A DNA stretch of 64,000 nt from an uncultured Litoreibacter sp. (GCA_947493265.1 CANLQL010000001.1:682001-746000); one strand, 5' to 3'; positions 1-9,199 are shown, counted from the stretch's first letter. Notes: generated by a model from the sequence alone, not told the origin. Numbers and translations are program-made.

Positions 1-215
1 GATGTTTTGTGACGACAGTACTGCTCTAAAAATTCTACAAGTCCAGCGACAAATTTAGAAAGGGCGGAAACCGGACCTTCGCTGCAAATGCAAAACCCAG
101 AGGATCGCGCAAACAATTGGCAGCAGCAAATGTTCTTAGTACACGTGTAGAATTACGATTGTATGCTGGAGTGCTTCGAGTTTTTGCCCATAGTTATCCA
201 TTTATCCAAGACGGC

Positions 216-833
216 TCAGAACAGATGCCGTTCTTTGGCCAAGAGAGCCGCCTGCGTTCTGTTTGAAACACCGAGTTTTGCGAGCAGGTTTTTGACGTGT
301 AGCTTCACCGTGACCTCTTGGATGTCTAAATTTCGGGCGATCTCTTTATTGGACAGTCCAATGCAAAGCTGTTCCAAGGTCTGCAATTCCCGGGACGATA
401 GCTTGGAAAACTCCCCTTTTGCCTGTGCCTCTACCTGAGCGGTTCCAAAATCAAATGGCAGGTATCTTTCGCCAGAAAGGACGAATTTGATAGCATTGAC
501 CAAAGAAGCGGCGGTGAGTGATTTCGGGATGAAGCCGTTTGCGCCCCGAGCCATAGCGTTGTTGGCCACATCGCGGTTCGCGACACCTGACATCAAAGCA
601 ACTTTGCTGGCCGGATAGGCCTGCCGCGCGCGGTCCAGTCCTTCGAGTCCGTTCATTCCAGGCATGTTGTAGTCAAGGATCAAAAGGTCGATGGGATCCA
701 GCCCGCCCATCAGTTCCAGAGCGCCATCCAGATTAGAAGCGGTGAGGACCTTAAAATCATCGATTGTTTCGAGATACGCCGCGATCGTGTCACGGACCAA
801 ATCGTGGTCATCGGCGAGAAGGATATTTGGCAT
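216..833 (-). CDS. NarL/FixJ-family response regulator
   Basis: A 205-aa two-domain response regulator. Residues 1-120 are a receiver domain with the acidic pocket ADDHD at 7-11, phospho-acceptor Asp54 in LILDYNMPG and the conserved Lys in the GFIPKS stretch. Residues 142-200 are a LuxR-type helix-turn-helix (LSSRELQTLEQL, then NKEIARNLDIQEVTVKLHV). It should bind DNA when phosphorylated. It is transcribed divergently from the small sulfite-oxidase-fold protein and the hybrid histidine kinase, the obvious candidate partner since that kinase ends in an HPt domain. A perfect palindrome lies in the shared promoter region. The LuxR-type domain here is the NarL kind and does not suggest an autoinducer receptor. 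Confidence 0.93.
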   Translation of the reverse strand: MPNILLADDHDLVRDTIAAYLETIDDFKVLTASNLDGALELMGGLDPIDLLILDYNMPGMNGLEGLDRARQAYPASKVALMSGVANRDVANNAMARGANGFIPKSLTAASLVNAIKFVLSGERYLPFDFGTAQVEAQAKGEFSKLSSRELQTLEQLCIGLSNKEIARNLDIQEVTVKLHVKNLLAKLGVSNRTQAALLAKERHLF

Positions 834-897
834 GGCTTCATCTTTCTTGAATTCTAGCGCCCAATACAGTGAGAAAAATGATCAAAAAATGGCACAT

Positions 898-913
898 CTA
901 TACTTAAGTATAG
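898..913. promoter_or_regulatory. Perfect 16-bp palindrome in divergent promoter
   Basis: CTATACTTAAGTATAG is a perfect inverted repeat between the response regulator gene (start 833, minus) and the gene starting at 991 (plus). A further CTATAC half-site follows at 924-929. NarL-type regulators bind short A/T-rich inverted repeats of this kind, so it is probably the operator of the adjacent regulator; that assignment is inference. Confidence 0.5.
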
Positions 914-990
914 GTTACTATCCCTATACCCCCAACAGGTTCATGCAAATACGGCTAACACAGTCACAGCTGCGCAATGGGAACCTGATC

Positions 991-1485
991 ATGACCAAAA
1001 ACTACCACTCACGGATACTTGCAACGTTACTTGTGACGTTGAGCTATTCAGTTGCCCCCGCAACTGGGCAGGATGTGATGGGGCTGCAGGTGACAGCGAC
1101 CTCATCACAATCCGTTCCGGTCGACTTGAGCTTGGAGTCACTAGACGCCTTGGATCAGGTCGAATTTACAACAAGCACCATCTGGACAGATGGCGAGACG
1201 CAGTTTTCGGGCGTTTCGCTCAAGGTGTTGCTTGCGCATCTTGATGCTGACGGCGAGACCATCGAAATGGTTGCACTGAATGACTACGCCGTCACCATGC
1301 CGATGGCTGAGCTGGAAGATGACGCCCCCATAGTTGCCACCCGTATGGATGGTGAGACCATGTCGGTTCGTGACAAGGGTCCATACTGGGTGGTGTTTCC
1401 GTATGACAGGGACCTGAAATACAGCACCGAGACCAACTATTCGCGCAGCATTTGGCAACTTAACCGCCTAAAGGTCATAGATTGA
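991..1485 (+). CDS. Exported sulfite-oxidase-fold (molybdopterin-binding-like) protein
   Basis: A 164-aa protein that starts with a signal peptide (MTKNYHSRILATLLVTLSYS, probable cleavage after APATGQ or nearby). The mature part resembles the Oxidored_molyb fold: FSGVSLKVLLAHL, then ALNDYAVTMPMAEL, then a MSVRDKGPYWVVFPYD segment and a C-terminal SIWQLNRLKV strand. The protein contains no cysteine at all, so the usual Mo-ligating Cys is absent, and it is much shorter than catalytic sulfite oxidases. I therefore see it as a ligand-binding or sensory relative of the fold. The ATG at 991 is chosen because the signal peptide begins there. The hybrid kinase gene follows directly, suggesting it is that kinase's periplasmic partner. 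Confidence 0.75.
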   Translation: MTKNYHSRILATLLVTLSYSVAPATGQDVMGLQVTATSSQSVPVDLSLESLDALDQVEFTTSTIWTDGETQFSGVSLKVLLAHLDADGETIEMVALNDYAVTMPMAELEDDAPIVATRMDGETMSVRDKGPYWVVFPYDRDLKYSTETNYSRSIWQLNRLKVID

Positions 1486-1528
1486 GAACCGGTTGGCCAA
1501 TATGGTGACCCCGAATTGGAGGTCCCAT

Positions 1529-4060
1529 ATGAAAACCCGGCGTGGCGGATACAGAGCAGCGATACTGGCAGGCTTAGGCCTTCTGGCCTTGTTGTTGGGG
1601 CTTATGGTATCAAATCTGCTGTCGCAACTGCGCGATCTGTCGACCGCCGCGGGGGACAACACACAGTGGAGCATCTCGCAACTCGACACTGAGTTTGCCA
1701 ATTTGAATGCCACCCTGTCTGATCAAATTGCGGATGGCGGGCCGCCCGAAGATGACATCCAGCTGCGCATTGATATCGCCCTGAGCCGCCTGAATATTGT
1801 CAATTCCGGTCGTGCAGGTGTGGTGTTTGGCGAAAGCGACGAAGCAAAGGCGCTAATCGCACCACTGAACGCGTTTGCTGCTGATGCGATTGCCATCTCG
1901 GATAAACCCGGCCCTTTGACCGGGCAGGATCTGCGTAACCTTCGCGGGATGGTGCAAGCCGTCCGCCCGAATGTCCGCAAGATTGCGCTTTTAGGCGTTA
2001 GCCTCGGCGCGGAACATTCCCAACAACGGCGTGCTGTGTTTGCACAGCAGCTGACCCGAACGGGCGGCATCGCGATTGCCCTGCTGGTTTTGATGGGCGG
2101 CTTTATGGTGCTCCTGGACAAGATGTTGCGCAGCGCCGTGCACCGCGACGCGGAACTGCTGACGTCTTCCAAGTTGCTGACGTCCACGGTTGGCGCATCG
2201 CTTGATGCAATCGTGACCGCGGATGACCGCGGAGTGATCATTGGCTTTAACGCATCAGCCGAAGACGTTTTTGGCTGGAGCCGGGACGAGATTATTGGCC
2301 AAACTATGGAAGACACCTTCATCCCGCACCGCATGCGAGATGCCCATCACGATGGCATGAACAGGTATCTTGAGACCGGCAAGCCGCGCGTTGTTGACGG
2401 CGGCCGTGTGGAATTGGCGGCTTTGCGCAAAAGCGGCGAGGAATTTCCGGTTGAGCTGAATATTACCTCTACCGAAGATGATGAGGGCACCAAGTTCATC
2501 GCCTATATTCGCGACATCAGTGAGCGCAAGATCGACGAACAGAAACTGATTGACGCGCGGGATCGGGCGGAACGCACAGACAAGGCCAAGTCACAGTTCC
2601 TAACTGTTATGAGCCATGAAATGCGAACGCCGCTGAACGGCATTCTCGGCGTGCTGGACCTTTTGAAGACCACCAAACTGACGCCCAGGCAGGAACGGTA
2701 TGTGCAAATTGCGACCGCCTCGAGCGAAATTTTGTTGGAACACACCAACGAGGCGCTTGATATCACGCGCATTGAAACAGGCACATTGCAGCTGACACCG
2801 CAGAACTTTGATATGTCCGAAATGGTCGCGTCGCTAGTTAATGTGCTTGAACCTCTGGCGCGTGAAAAGCAGCTAGGGCTGACACTACAGATTGAAGACG
2901 CGATGCGGATGGCGTTCTTCGGAGACAGCAACCGGATCAGGCAGATGCTGACCAATCTGATCGGCAACGCGATCAAGTTTACCAAGAGTGGTCGGATTGG
3001 TGTGATGGTCAAAGGCATTCATGGACCGGTTGTGTCGTCGGTCACGTTCGCAGTGACGGATACTGGTGCAGGGATCGCGCCTGAGCATCAAGAGCGAGTT
3101 TTTGAAGACTTCGTGGCCCTTGCTCATGGTGAGGGGCGGCAAACGCGCGGCGACGGTCTGGGCTTGTCCATTTCGCGCAAGATTGCGCGCCAGATGGGCG
3201 GCGACATCAAGCTGACCAGCGAAGTGGGGAGCGGCTCCACCTTTATGCTTACCGTCCCGTTACAACGGCGCGAGGCCGTTCCACGAGATGACGCCGCGCC
3301 TCCGTACCTGCAGGTCTCGAGCGACAAGTCTTGCAAGGTTTTGATCGTCGAGGACAACAACATCAACCGCAAGGTGCTGGGCGATATGCTTGAAGGGATG
3401 GGCCACACGGTGCGGGAAGCCGTTAACGGCGAGGATTGTCTGAACAAGGCCGGTGACGGCCGGTTCGACATCATCTTCATGGATATCAGTATGCCGATCA
3501 TGGACGGCATCGAGGCCACGCGCCGGTTGCGGACGGAGGCAGGTCCGAATGCGCAATCGCATATCGTTGGTCTTACCGCGCATGGGCGTGAGGAATACCG
3601 CGGGGAGGCCGAAGCAGCGGGAATGAACCGCTTCCATACAAAGCCCATCCGACTTGATGCCCTGCGCGGCATCATGGCCGAGGTCTCTGCTGCGCCGCAC
3701 GCGCCGCTTGGGTCTGTGGCGCATTCTGACGCACTTCGCGACATGTGCGAGGCGTTGGGGCAAGATAAGGTCAATGCAATCGGTGATCGCTTCTTTGGTG
3801 AGCTGAACGCATTTTTTGGACAGGTGCACGAAGGCGCGTTTGTGAATGACTTGCCCGCATTGGCGGAAACGTCCCACAAGATGAAGGGCGCCGCCGCGCT
3901 GTTAGGGCTTAATGCCCTTGAAACGCCTTTGGCCGATTTGGAATTGTCTGCGCGAGCTGGCAGTGTTTCGGATCTAAACGCGTGCATCGAGGCGCTTGAG
4001 GGAATCGCTTCTAGCGAGCGAGCCGCTTTTGCCGAGCGGCTCGCCAATTCTGCCAAATAG
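1529..4060 (+). CDS. Hybrid sensor histidine kinase with PAS, receiver and HPt domains
   Basis: An 843-aa multi-step phosphorelay kinase of ArcB/BarA architecture. In order: a transmembrane helix near residues 8-30, a periplasmic helical region, a second transmembrane helix (GGIAIALLVLMGGFMVLL, about 180-200), a PAS domain (DAIVTADDRGVIIGFN), HisKA with His363 in SHEMRTPLNG, a HATPase with N-box NLIGNAIKF and G-boxes DTGAGI and GDGLGLSIS, a receiver with Asp652 in FMDISMPIMDG, and a C-terminal HPt domain with His783 in TSHKMKGAAALLG. The ATG at 1529 has GGAGG about 8 nt upstream; an in-frame upstream start lacks this. It probably phosphorylates the response regulator at 216-833 and senses through the preceding periplasmic protein. 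Confidence 0.92.
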   Translation: MKTRRGGYRAAILAGLGLLALLLGLMVSNLLSQLRDLSTAAGDNTQWSISQLDTEFANLNATLSDQIADGGPPEDDIQLRIDIALSRLNIVNSGRAGVVFGESDEAKALIAPLNAFAADAIAISDKPGPLTGQDLRNLRGMVQAVRPNVRKIALLGVSLGAEHSQQRRAVFAQQLTRTGGIAIALLVLMGGFMVLLDKMLRSAVHRDAELLTSSKLLTSTVGASLDAIVTADDRGVIIGFNASAEDVFGWSRDEIIGQTMEDTFIPHRMRDAHHDGMNRYLETGKPRVVDGGRVELAALRKSGEEFPVELNITSTEDDEGTKFIAYIRDISERKIDEQKLIDARDRAERTDKAKSQFLTVMSHEMRTPLNGILGVLDLLKTTKLTPRQERYVQIATASSEILLEHTNEALDITRIETGTLQLTPQNFDMSEMVASLVNVLEPLAREKQLGLTLQIEDAMRMAFFGDSNRIRQMLTNLIGNAIKFTKSGRIGVMVKGIHGPVVSSVTFAVTDTGAGIAPEHQERVFEDFVALAHGEGRQTRGDGLGLSISRKIARQMGGDIKLTSEVGSGSTFMLTVPLQRREAVPRDDAAPPYLQVSSDKSCKVLIVEDNNINRKVLGDMLEGMGHTVREAVNGEDCLNKAGDGRFDIIFMDISMPIMDGIEATRRLRTEAGPNAQSHIVGLTAHGREEYRGEAEAAGMNRFHTKPIRLDALRGIMAEVSAAPHAPLGSVAHSDALRDMCEALGQDKVNAIGDRFFGELNAFFGQVHEGAFVNDLPALAETSHKMKGAAALLGLNALETPLADLELSARAGSVSDLNACIEALEGIASSERAAFAERLANSAK

Positions 4061-4222
4061 CCGCCCTTTCGGTGAGCGGCCTATTCCAAAGGATAGCCCA
4101 CCCATCCCAATTCTCTGTCAGCTATCCCCCCGCACCCCGGTTTTGTCATCCTGTGGGGCTTAATCCTTTGTTCATCAACATCACAGGCCGCCTGGAGGGG
4201 CCCATCACAAAGGAATCAAGAC

Positions 4223-5443
4223 ATGACAAACGCAAAAGAAATCATCGTAGTCGGTGGCGACGGATTCTGCGGCTGGCCAACAGCCCTTCATCTCTCAAAG
4301 CTGGGCCACAATGTCACCATCGTCGACAACATGTCACGCCGCGACATCGACGCCGAAATGGGCGCAGATAGCCTGACCCCAATCACGTCCATGGAAGACC
4401 GCCTGACCGCTTGGAAAGAGCACACTGGCTTGACCATCAAGTTTGAAAACATCGACGTAGCACGCGAGTTTGACCGCGTCACCGATCTCATGGCGGCAAC
4501 GAAGCCAGACACGATCATCCACTTTGGCGAGCAACGCGCCGCTCCTTACTCGATGAAAGGTGTCGGCGAGAAGCGCTACACCGTCGACAACAACATCTCT
4601 GGCACGCATAACCTGCTTGCAGCCTCGATCGAGCTGGGTCTGGACCCGCATTTCGTCCACCTCGGCACCATGGGTGTCTATGGATATGATGACGACGGCA
4701 TCGAAATTCCCGAAGGGTATCTGCCGGTCTATATCCCGGGCGACAATAACAAGATCTTCCAACGCGATATCCTGTATCCTACCAACCCGGGCAGCGTGTA
4801 TCACATGACTAAGTCCATGGATCAGTTGCTGTTCCAATTCTACGCAAAGAACGACCTTCTCCGCGTCACGGACCTTCACCAAGGCATTGTCTGGGGCACT
4901 CAGACCGACGAGACCAAGCTCGACGAGCGCCTGATCAACCGCTTTGACTATGACGGTGATTACGGCACGGTGCTGAACCGGTTCTTAATGCAGGCCGTGG
5001 TCGGCCACCCTCTGACGGTGCATGGCACCGGTGGCCAGACCCGCGCCTTTATCCATATTCAAGACACGGTGAGATGCCTTGCCCTGGCTGTGGAAAACCC
5101 GCCCGCCCGTGATGGCAAAGTGGCGATCTTGAACCAGATGACGGAAACACACACCGTCCGTTCACTGGCCGAGCTCGTGGCTAACACCTCTGGTGCCAAG
5201 ATCGCAAACGTCGACAACCCACGCAACGAGGCCGCCGAGAACGACCTGCGTGTGTCCAACAAGACCTTCCTCTCGCTGGGCCTGAAACCGGTCACACTGG
5301 CCGAAGGCCTGATGGATGAGACGCAAGAAATCGCGGCAAAATACGCGCATCGTTGCATCCGCAAGATGATCCCGTGTGTGTCCACATGGACGGACAACCA
5401 ACGCCCCGGTGTCGTGCAGTACGACCGCAAACGGGCAGCTTAA
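4223..5443 (+). CDS. sqdB: UDP-sulfoquinovose synthase (SqdB/SQD1 family)
   Basis: A 406-aa extended short-chain dehydrogenase. The N-terminal NAD-binding loop is VVGGDGFCGWP, and the catalytic Tyr and Lys are in VYHMTKS with the Thr in HLGTMGVYG. The N-terminal VDNMSRRDID segment, EQRAAPYSM and VWGTQTDETKLDERLINRFD are characteristic of UDP-sulfoquinovose synthases, which make UDP-sulfoquinovose from UDP-glucose and sulfite. Length matches bacterial SqdB. In phototrophs the sugar goes to the sulfolipid SQDG, but no sqdD/sqdX-like lipid glycosyltransferase is next to it. The next two genes are a BcsB-like and a BcsA-like protein, so a sulfoquinovose-containing polysaccharide is also possible. 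Family assignment is firm; end product is inferred. Confidence 0.93.
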   Translation: MTNAKEIIVVGGDGFCGWPTALHLSKLGHNVTIVDNMSRRDIDAEMGADSLTPITSMEDRLTAWKEHTGLTIKFENIDVAREFDRVTDLMAATKPDTIIHFGEQRAAPYSMKGVGEKRYTVDNNISGTHNLLAASIELGLDPHFVHLGTMGVYGYDDDGIEIPEGYLPVYIPGDNNKIFQRDILYPTNPGSVYHMTKSMDQLLFQFYAKNDLLRVTDLHQGIVWGTQTDETKLDERLINRFDYDGDYGTVLNRFLMQAVVGHPLTVHGTGGQTRAFIHIQDTVRCLALAVENPPARDGKVAILNQMTETHTVRSLAELVANTSGAKIANVDNPRNEAAENDLRVSNKTFLSLGLKPVTLAEGLMDETQEIAAKYAHRCIRKMIPCVSTWTDNQRPGVVQYDRKRAA

Positions 5444-5458
5444 CCGGCTCGAGACAGA

Positions 5459-5492
5459 TGCGCCGAACCTGCTTGGAGGTGGGTTCGGCGCA
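5459..5492 (+). terminator. Hairpin between sqdB and the BcsB-like gene
   Basis: TGCGCCGAACC (5459-5469) pairs with GGTTCGGCGCA (5482-5492) around a 12-nt loop. No T-tract follows, so it may act as an attenuator, RNA-processing or stability element within a sqdB-to-glycosyltransferase transcript more than as a full terminator. Confidence 0.5.
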
Positions 5493-5527
5493 AACTGCTC
5501 GAAACGGTCACAACTCAGGTGAAAAAC

Positions 5528-7084
5528 ATGCGCATGATTGGCATTGGGCTGATGGGGTTTCTCCTCGCAGGTGTCGCCCTCCTGCTCTCGACAATGAACA
5601 TCTTGGAAAAGGGACAACGGTATGTCAGCGAATTGACACTAGGGCCGCAGCTGGTCTTTGAAGACCGGATTGCGCTGCCAGCCGCGGACACTCATACCGC
5701 CGTGGTCTATCGTTCCAATCCCAATCAACCTGTTATTCTTTCCGGTTTGCCCGCCTACCAGGGTGTCGCGTTCAACATGCCAATGGATGCGCGCCCGACG
5801 TCAGGATACCTCCAAATCGATGCAACATTACAAGTCCTAGAGGGCGTTGAGGGGGTGCTGCGCATTTCCATCAACAACACCCGCCGGGGCGAGATGTTGC
5901 TGCGTCCGGGCGAGGTTGGGCGATCCTTGCAGATTCCGCTTTCACCGACGGATTTTGCAAGGGACCAGCTGGTCGTCTCTTTCTCGCTGCAGGGCGAGGG
6001 CCCCGGTTCTCAATGCAGCACTGACGAGGGCTTCGCAGTCGTCGTCGAGATTGAGACGACCAGCGCAGTTTTTCTGACGCTGGACCGCCCGCTTGAAACG
6101 CCACGCGACCGCGTTAACGCATGGGGCCAGATGGTACGGGTCGCCTGGCCCACCTGGCTGAAGCCCGAGGAACGGGCGCGGCGCTTGGTGCTAGCCACGC
6201 AATTTCGGCAGCGAGACATCGAAACCATTATGGTCGATGCCCATTCTGCCGACGCTCTGACAACCGACGGGCTGCGGGAAGCAATGCTCTATCATCCAGC
6301 AGCCGAACGCGATGCTGGCAAGACGACATGGCCACGGGGCGTGGCTGACAGCGGCGTTAATGTCGGCCTGCGCCGGTTCCACCGCAAAACCATCTGGCGG
6401 GAACGGTACGATCTGCGCCAAGGCGACGCATTCCTCGTTCCTGATGCGTTGGACCTCAATCTGGTCTTAGGCGGTCACATCGGCCAGACACCCTGGACGC
6501 TTACGGTGACCTTGAATGGCCGCCTGATCCATCACCAAGCCGTTGAGGCCGCGCAGCCGCAGCTTGGCCTACGCATCTACCTGCCGAAAGACATGCAGGT
6601 TGCGGTGAATGTCATTGAGGTGACGATTGCGTCCAACGTTCCTGCCGAGGGCACCTGCAATGAAGGCCCCGAATTGATCGCTGAGATGTTGCCCGCAACG
6701 CAATTGGTTGCCGGGGACAGCAGCTATTCAGACACGCTGACGGAATTGCGCCTTGCCTTGAGCAATATCGGCGCGCTCCAAGTTGGGATGCTCTCCAATT
6801 TGACCGCGGCAGATGCGCAGACGGCAAGCATGATGTTGGCGGGCCTGCTGCCAGCCGAGGCCGCGCTGAAACCCAGCAGCACCACCGCGCAGGTCATCGT
6901 GGTCGCTCCGCAGGACGGGGCGATTACCTTGCCCCATTTCGAGCCGATCTGGCTTGTCACGTTGGATACCAGTTCGCAGGAGCTCAACGCACAGCCGCTT
7001 GAAGGCGGGGCGCAAATGCCGCGTACCGGCATGGCCATCCTCGTCATTCCCAACACGCTTGACCTGACAAAGGTGGCAATATGA
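5528..7084 (+). CDS. BcsB-like periplasmic polysaccharide synthase subunit
   Basis: A 518-aa protein with an N-terminal membrane anchor or signal (MRMIGIGLMGFLLAGVALLL) followed by beta-sandwich regions typical of the cellulose synthase subunit BcsB. Examples are FNMPMDARPTSGYLQIDATL with the ensuing INNTRRGEMLLRPGE, and later VTLNGRLIHHQAVE and VIEVTIASNVPAEGTC. It lacks the C-terminal transmembrane helix and is shorter than typical BcsB (about 750-800 aa). ATG 5528 is preferred over the GTG nine bases upstream because AGGTGA sits at ideal spacing. It overlaps the glycosyltransferase by four bases, so the two are co-translated and likely form one synthase that guides a glycan across the periplasm. 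It may be a BcsB relative for a polymer other than cellulose. Confidence 0.75.
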   Translation: MRMIGIGLMGFLLAGVALLLSTMNILEKGQRYVSELTLGPQLVFEDRIALPAADTHTAVVYRSNPNQPVILSGLPAYQGVAFNMPMDARPTSGYLQIDATLQVLEGVEGVLRISINNTRRGEMLLRPGEVGRSLQIPLSPTDFARDQLVVSFSLQGEGPGSQCSTDEGFAVVVEIETTSAVFLTLDRPLETPRDRVNAWGQMVRVAWPTWLKPEERARRLVLATQFRQRDIETIMVDAHSADALTTDGLREAMLYHPAAERDAGKTTWPRGVADSGVNVGLRRFHRKTIWRERYDLRQGDAFLVPDALDLNLVLGGHIGQTPWTLTVTLNGRLIHHQAVEAAQPQLGLRIYLPKDMQVAVNVIEVTIASNVPAEGTCNEGPELIAEMLPATQLVAGDSSYSDTLTELRLALSNIGALQVGMLSNLTAADAQTASMMLAGLLPAEAALKPSSTTAQVIVVAPQDGAITLPHFEPIWLVTLDTSSQELNAQPLEGGAQMPRTGMAILVIPNTLDLTKVAI

Positions 7085-8916
7085 GCGAGGCTGACGACAA
7101 GCGAGAGCAGATCAACTACATCTCCGTCGACAGCGCGCCGAAGCGTTTTGCGGGGCCGGTGTCTGAATGGCAGGCGCCGCGCATGCTGTTGCTGTTCACT
7201 GTGCTGGCCACCCTGCAGCTTTGGGCGGTCAACACTGAGCTTGCGGGGCAGGTGTTCCCAAATCACGACTACGTCTTTTCCCCGCACAAAGGGCGTCACG
7301 CGATTTCGATCCGCATATTTCTGATCTCGTTCTTCATCTCTTTCGCGGCGTTCAGCAATGGCGGCCCCCAAGGCCGCACCCTGTTTGGGCTGGACATGAC
7401 GCTGACCTTCTTGGTCGGATGCGCGGCGTTTGACCTGGCCAATGCGGTCGCGCATGCCATGATCGGCACGTCCTTCTCTCTACATCTTAGCGCCATCGCG
7501 TCTGGCCTGTTCGGCTTCGCAATCTATTCATTCAAGCTGTTGGAGCGGGGGCTGATGCCCGCCCGCATCCGGATTGAGCATATCCCTGTTAGCCAGATGC
7601 GTGCCTTCCTGCGCCTTGGGGCCACACTGGCTATTGCCGCGGCAGTCGCTATCTGGGTTGGTGGCATGGAGTTGCATGTCGTCACGGTGATGCGGCAATG
7701 GACGCTGCTTGGCGGCATTGGCCCGGGGGTTTTCCTGTTCCTACCGGTGCTGTTTGGGCAGCTCTACCTGCTCGCGATCTATGACGTGCTGACCGCAAAG
7801 ACGCCCAAATTCAATCCGCCAGTGTCGGTCATCGTGCCAGCGCATAACGAAAGCTACATCATCAAGAACACGATCAATGCGATGGACCGCGCGGCGGTGC
7901 ATTACGGCGGCGAGGTTCATATCCTGATCATGAACAACAACTCCACTGACGACACTGAAGATATTGCCCGCGAAACACTGGCTGCCTGCAAAGCCGCTAA
8001 GGGGCGGGTGATCAACGTCCCCAAGCCCGGAAAATCCAACGCCTTGAACGCGGGGCTGGATGCTTGCGAGACCGAATTTCTGGTGCGTGTCGATGCGGAC
8101 ACGTTGGTGGGCGAGGACAATTTCACCCGCGCGATGCCCTACTTCACCAACCCGCAGGTTGGCGTGGTCGGCGGCGTGCCCGTCCCGCCCGGAGGGGCAC
8201 TGTTCGACCGAGCCCGCCTGCTCGAAGTGCTGGTCAAACACGGCTTTTATTCAGTGGCCATGGGGGCGGTTAACGGGGTGGTCGGCATTCCCGGCATGTT
8301 CGTGGTCTACCGGACACATCACCCGCGCTATCTGGGCGGCTTCGTCGAAGGCATGAATGGCGAAGACACAGACATTTCGCTGCGGATTGGCGAGCTGGGC
8401 TTTCACTCGGTGGTGGATCCAAAAATCCGTTACATCTCGGAAGTGCCGTCGTCCTACAGCCATATGCGCGAACAACGCATGCGATGGTTTCGCTCTATCT
8501 ACCACATCTCGTCGCGCTGCCGCGATCTGATCTACGGTCCCAACAAGACACTTCGCGGCAAGGTCATTTTGCCCTACATGCTTATCAACTCCGCGCGCCG
8601 CGCAATGCTGGTCCCGCTGATCATTTATGGCGGTTTGGAATGGGGGCTGCGGTTCAACCCCGACAGCCCGATACTGTGGCAATCCATCATCGCGGTTACA
8701 ACTGGCGCGCCCGCGATTATGGCCGTCGCGGCCTCCCTGTTGAACGGAGTGCCCAAGGGCATCCTTGCGCTACCCGAGTACCTTATCTTCAGGGTGCTCC
8801 GCGCGTATTTCACACTGGAGTCGATGCTCAGCATTCTGGTAGATGTTGAAGGGGAGGATTTGGAGCACGTCATCCGCTTAGACATCGTGCCTGACAAACC
8901 AATTCGGGTGGCCTGA
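7081..8916 (+). CDS. Membrane-embedded family 2 glycosyltransferase (BcsA-like)
   Basis: A 611-aa processive-type GT2. Several transmembrane helices occur before residue 240 (for example RIFLISFFISFAAFS and LTFLVGCAAFDLANAV), then the GT-A domain: PAHNESYIIKNTI, first Asp region MNNNSTDDTED, DxD in VRVDADTLVG, the acceptor-site acidic motif in NGEDTDISLR, and QRMRW matching the QxxRW signature of processive synthases. C-terminal helices follow. There is no PilZ domain, so c-di-GMP control as in BcsA is not evident. The start ATG overlaps the stop of the BcsB-like gene. Substrate is unknown; adjacency to sqdB suggests UDP-sulfoquinovose could be a donor, an inference from context only. Confidence 0.9.
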   Translation: MSEADDKREQINYISVDSAPKRFAGPVSEWQAPRMLLLFTVLATLQLWAVNTELAGQVFPNHDYVFSPHKGRHAISIRIFLISFFISFAAFSNGGPQGRTLFGLDMTLTFLVGCAAFDLANAVAHAMIGTSFSLHLSAIASGLFGFAIYSFKLLERGLMPARIRIEHIPVSQMRAFLRLGATLAIAAAVAIWVGGMELHVVTVMRQWTLLGGIGPGVFLFLPVLFGQLYLLAIYDVLTAKTPKFNPPVSVIVPAHNESYIIKNTINAMDRAAVHYGGEVHILIMNNNSTDDTEDIARETLAACKAAKGRVINVPKPGKSNALNAGLDACETEFLVRVDADTLVGEDNFTRAMPYFTNPQVGVVGGVPVPPGGALFDRARLLEVLVKHGFYSVAMGAVNGVVGIPGMFVVYRTHHPRYLGGFVEGMNGEDTDISLRIGELGFHSVVDPKIRYISEVPSSYSHMREQRMRWFRSIYHISSRCRDLIYGPNKTLRGKVILPYMLINSARRAMLVPLIIYGGLEWGLRFNPDSPILWQSIIAVTTGAPAIMAVAASLLNGVPKGILALPEYLIFRVLRAYFTLESMLSILVDVEGEDLEHVIRLDIVPDKPIRVA

Positions 8917-9170
8917 GGCACCGATTAGACGGATCTATGACGCCTGCCACCCATGCCCAGTCACTTCCGTTCAGGCAAAACTGTTCATTCTGTGGGCTGT
9001 TCGAAGGTGGGACACGCAGACGCTGGTGAAATCAACTTTGAAAGGACATAGCAAATGGCCCTCAAAGATCACTAATAACCGGCCCCTTCCAGTCTTTCAA
9101 CTACGACACAGTCAGAGTATTATGTTGTTCTGCGATGCGGCATTGGGAGTGTAGCTCTAGCGGCAGGTAT

Positions 9171-9192
9171 GGGCCGCCCTTGCAGGCGGCCC
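9171..9192 (-). terminator. GC-rich hairpin downstream of integrase pseudogene
   Basis: GGGCCGCC (9171-9178) and GGCGGCCC (9185-9192) form an 8-bp perfect stem with a 6-nt loop, immediately 3' of the minus-strand integrase. No T-tract follows on either strand. In the gap 8917-9199 a well-placed ribosome site is followed at 9055 by an ATG reading only six codons to a stop, perhaps the decayed start of a lost gene. Confidence 0.4.
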
Positions 9193-9199
9193 AAAGTCT

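Noticed and set aside
163-438. Plus-strand frame opposite the response regulator
   Set aside because: Complement of a well-supported receiver/HTH gene; no ribosome site or recognisable content.
216-833. LuxR-type autoinducer receptor for the luxI at 33244
   Set aside because: The N-terminal domain is a phospho-receiver, not an autoinducer-binding domain, and the gene is 33 kb away.
3124-4056. Long minus-strand frame opposite the hybrid kinase
   Set aside because: Ser/Arg/Pro-rich shadow of GC-rich coding DNA on the plus strand, whose domains are unambiguous.
6724-7455. Minus-strand frame across the BcsB-like/GT2 junction
   Set aside because: Composition is that of a shadow frame and it opposes two overlapping supported genes.
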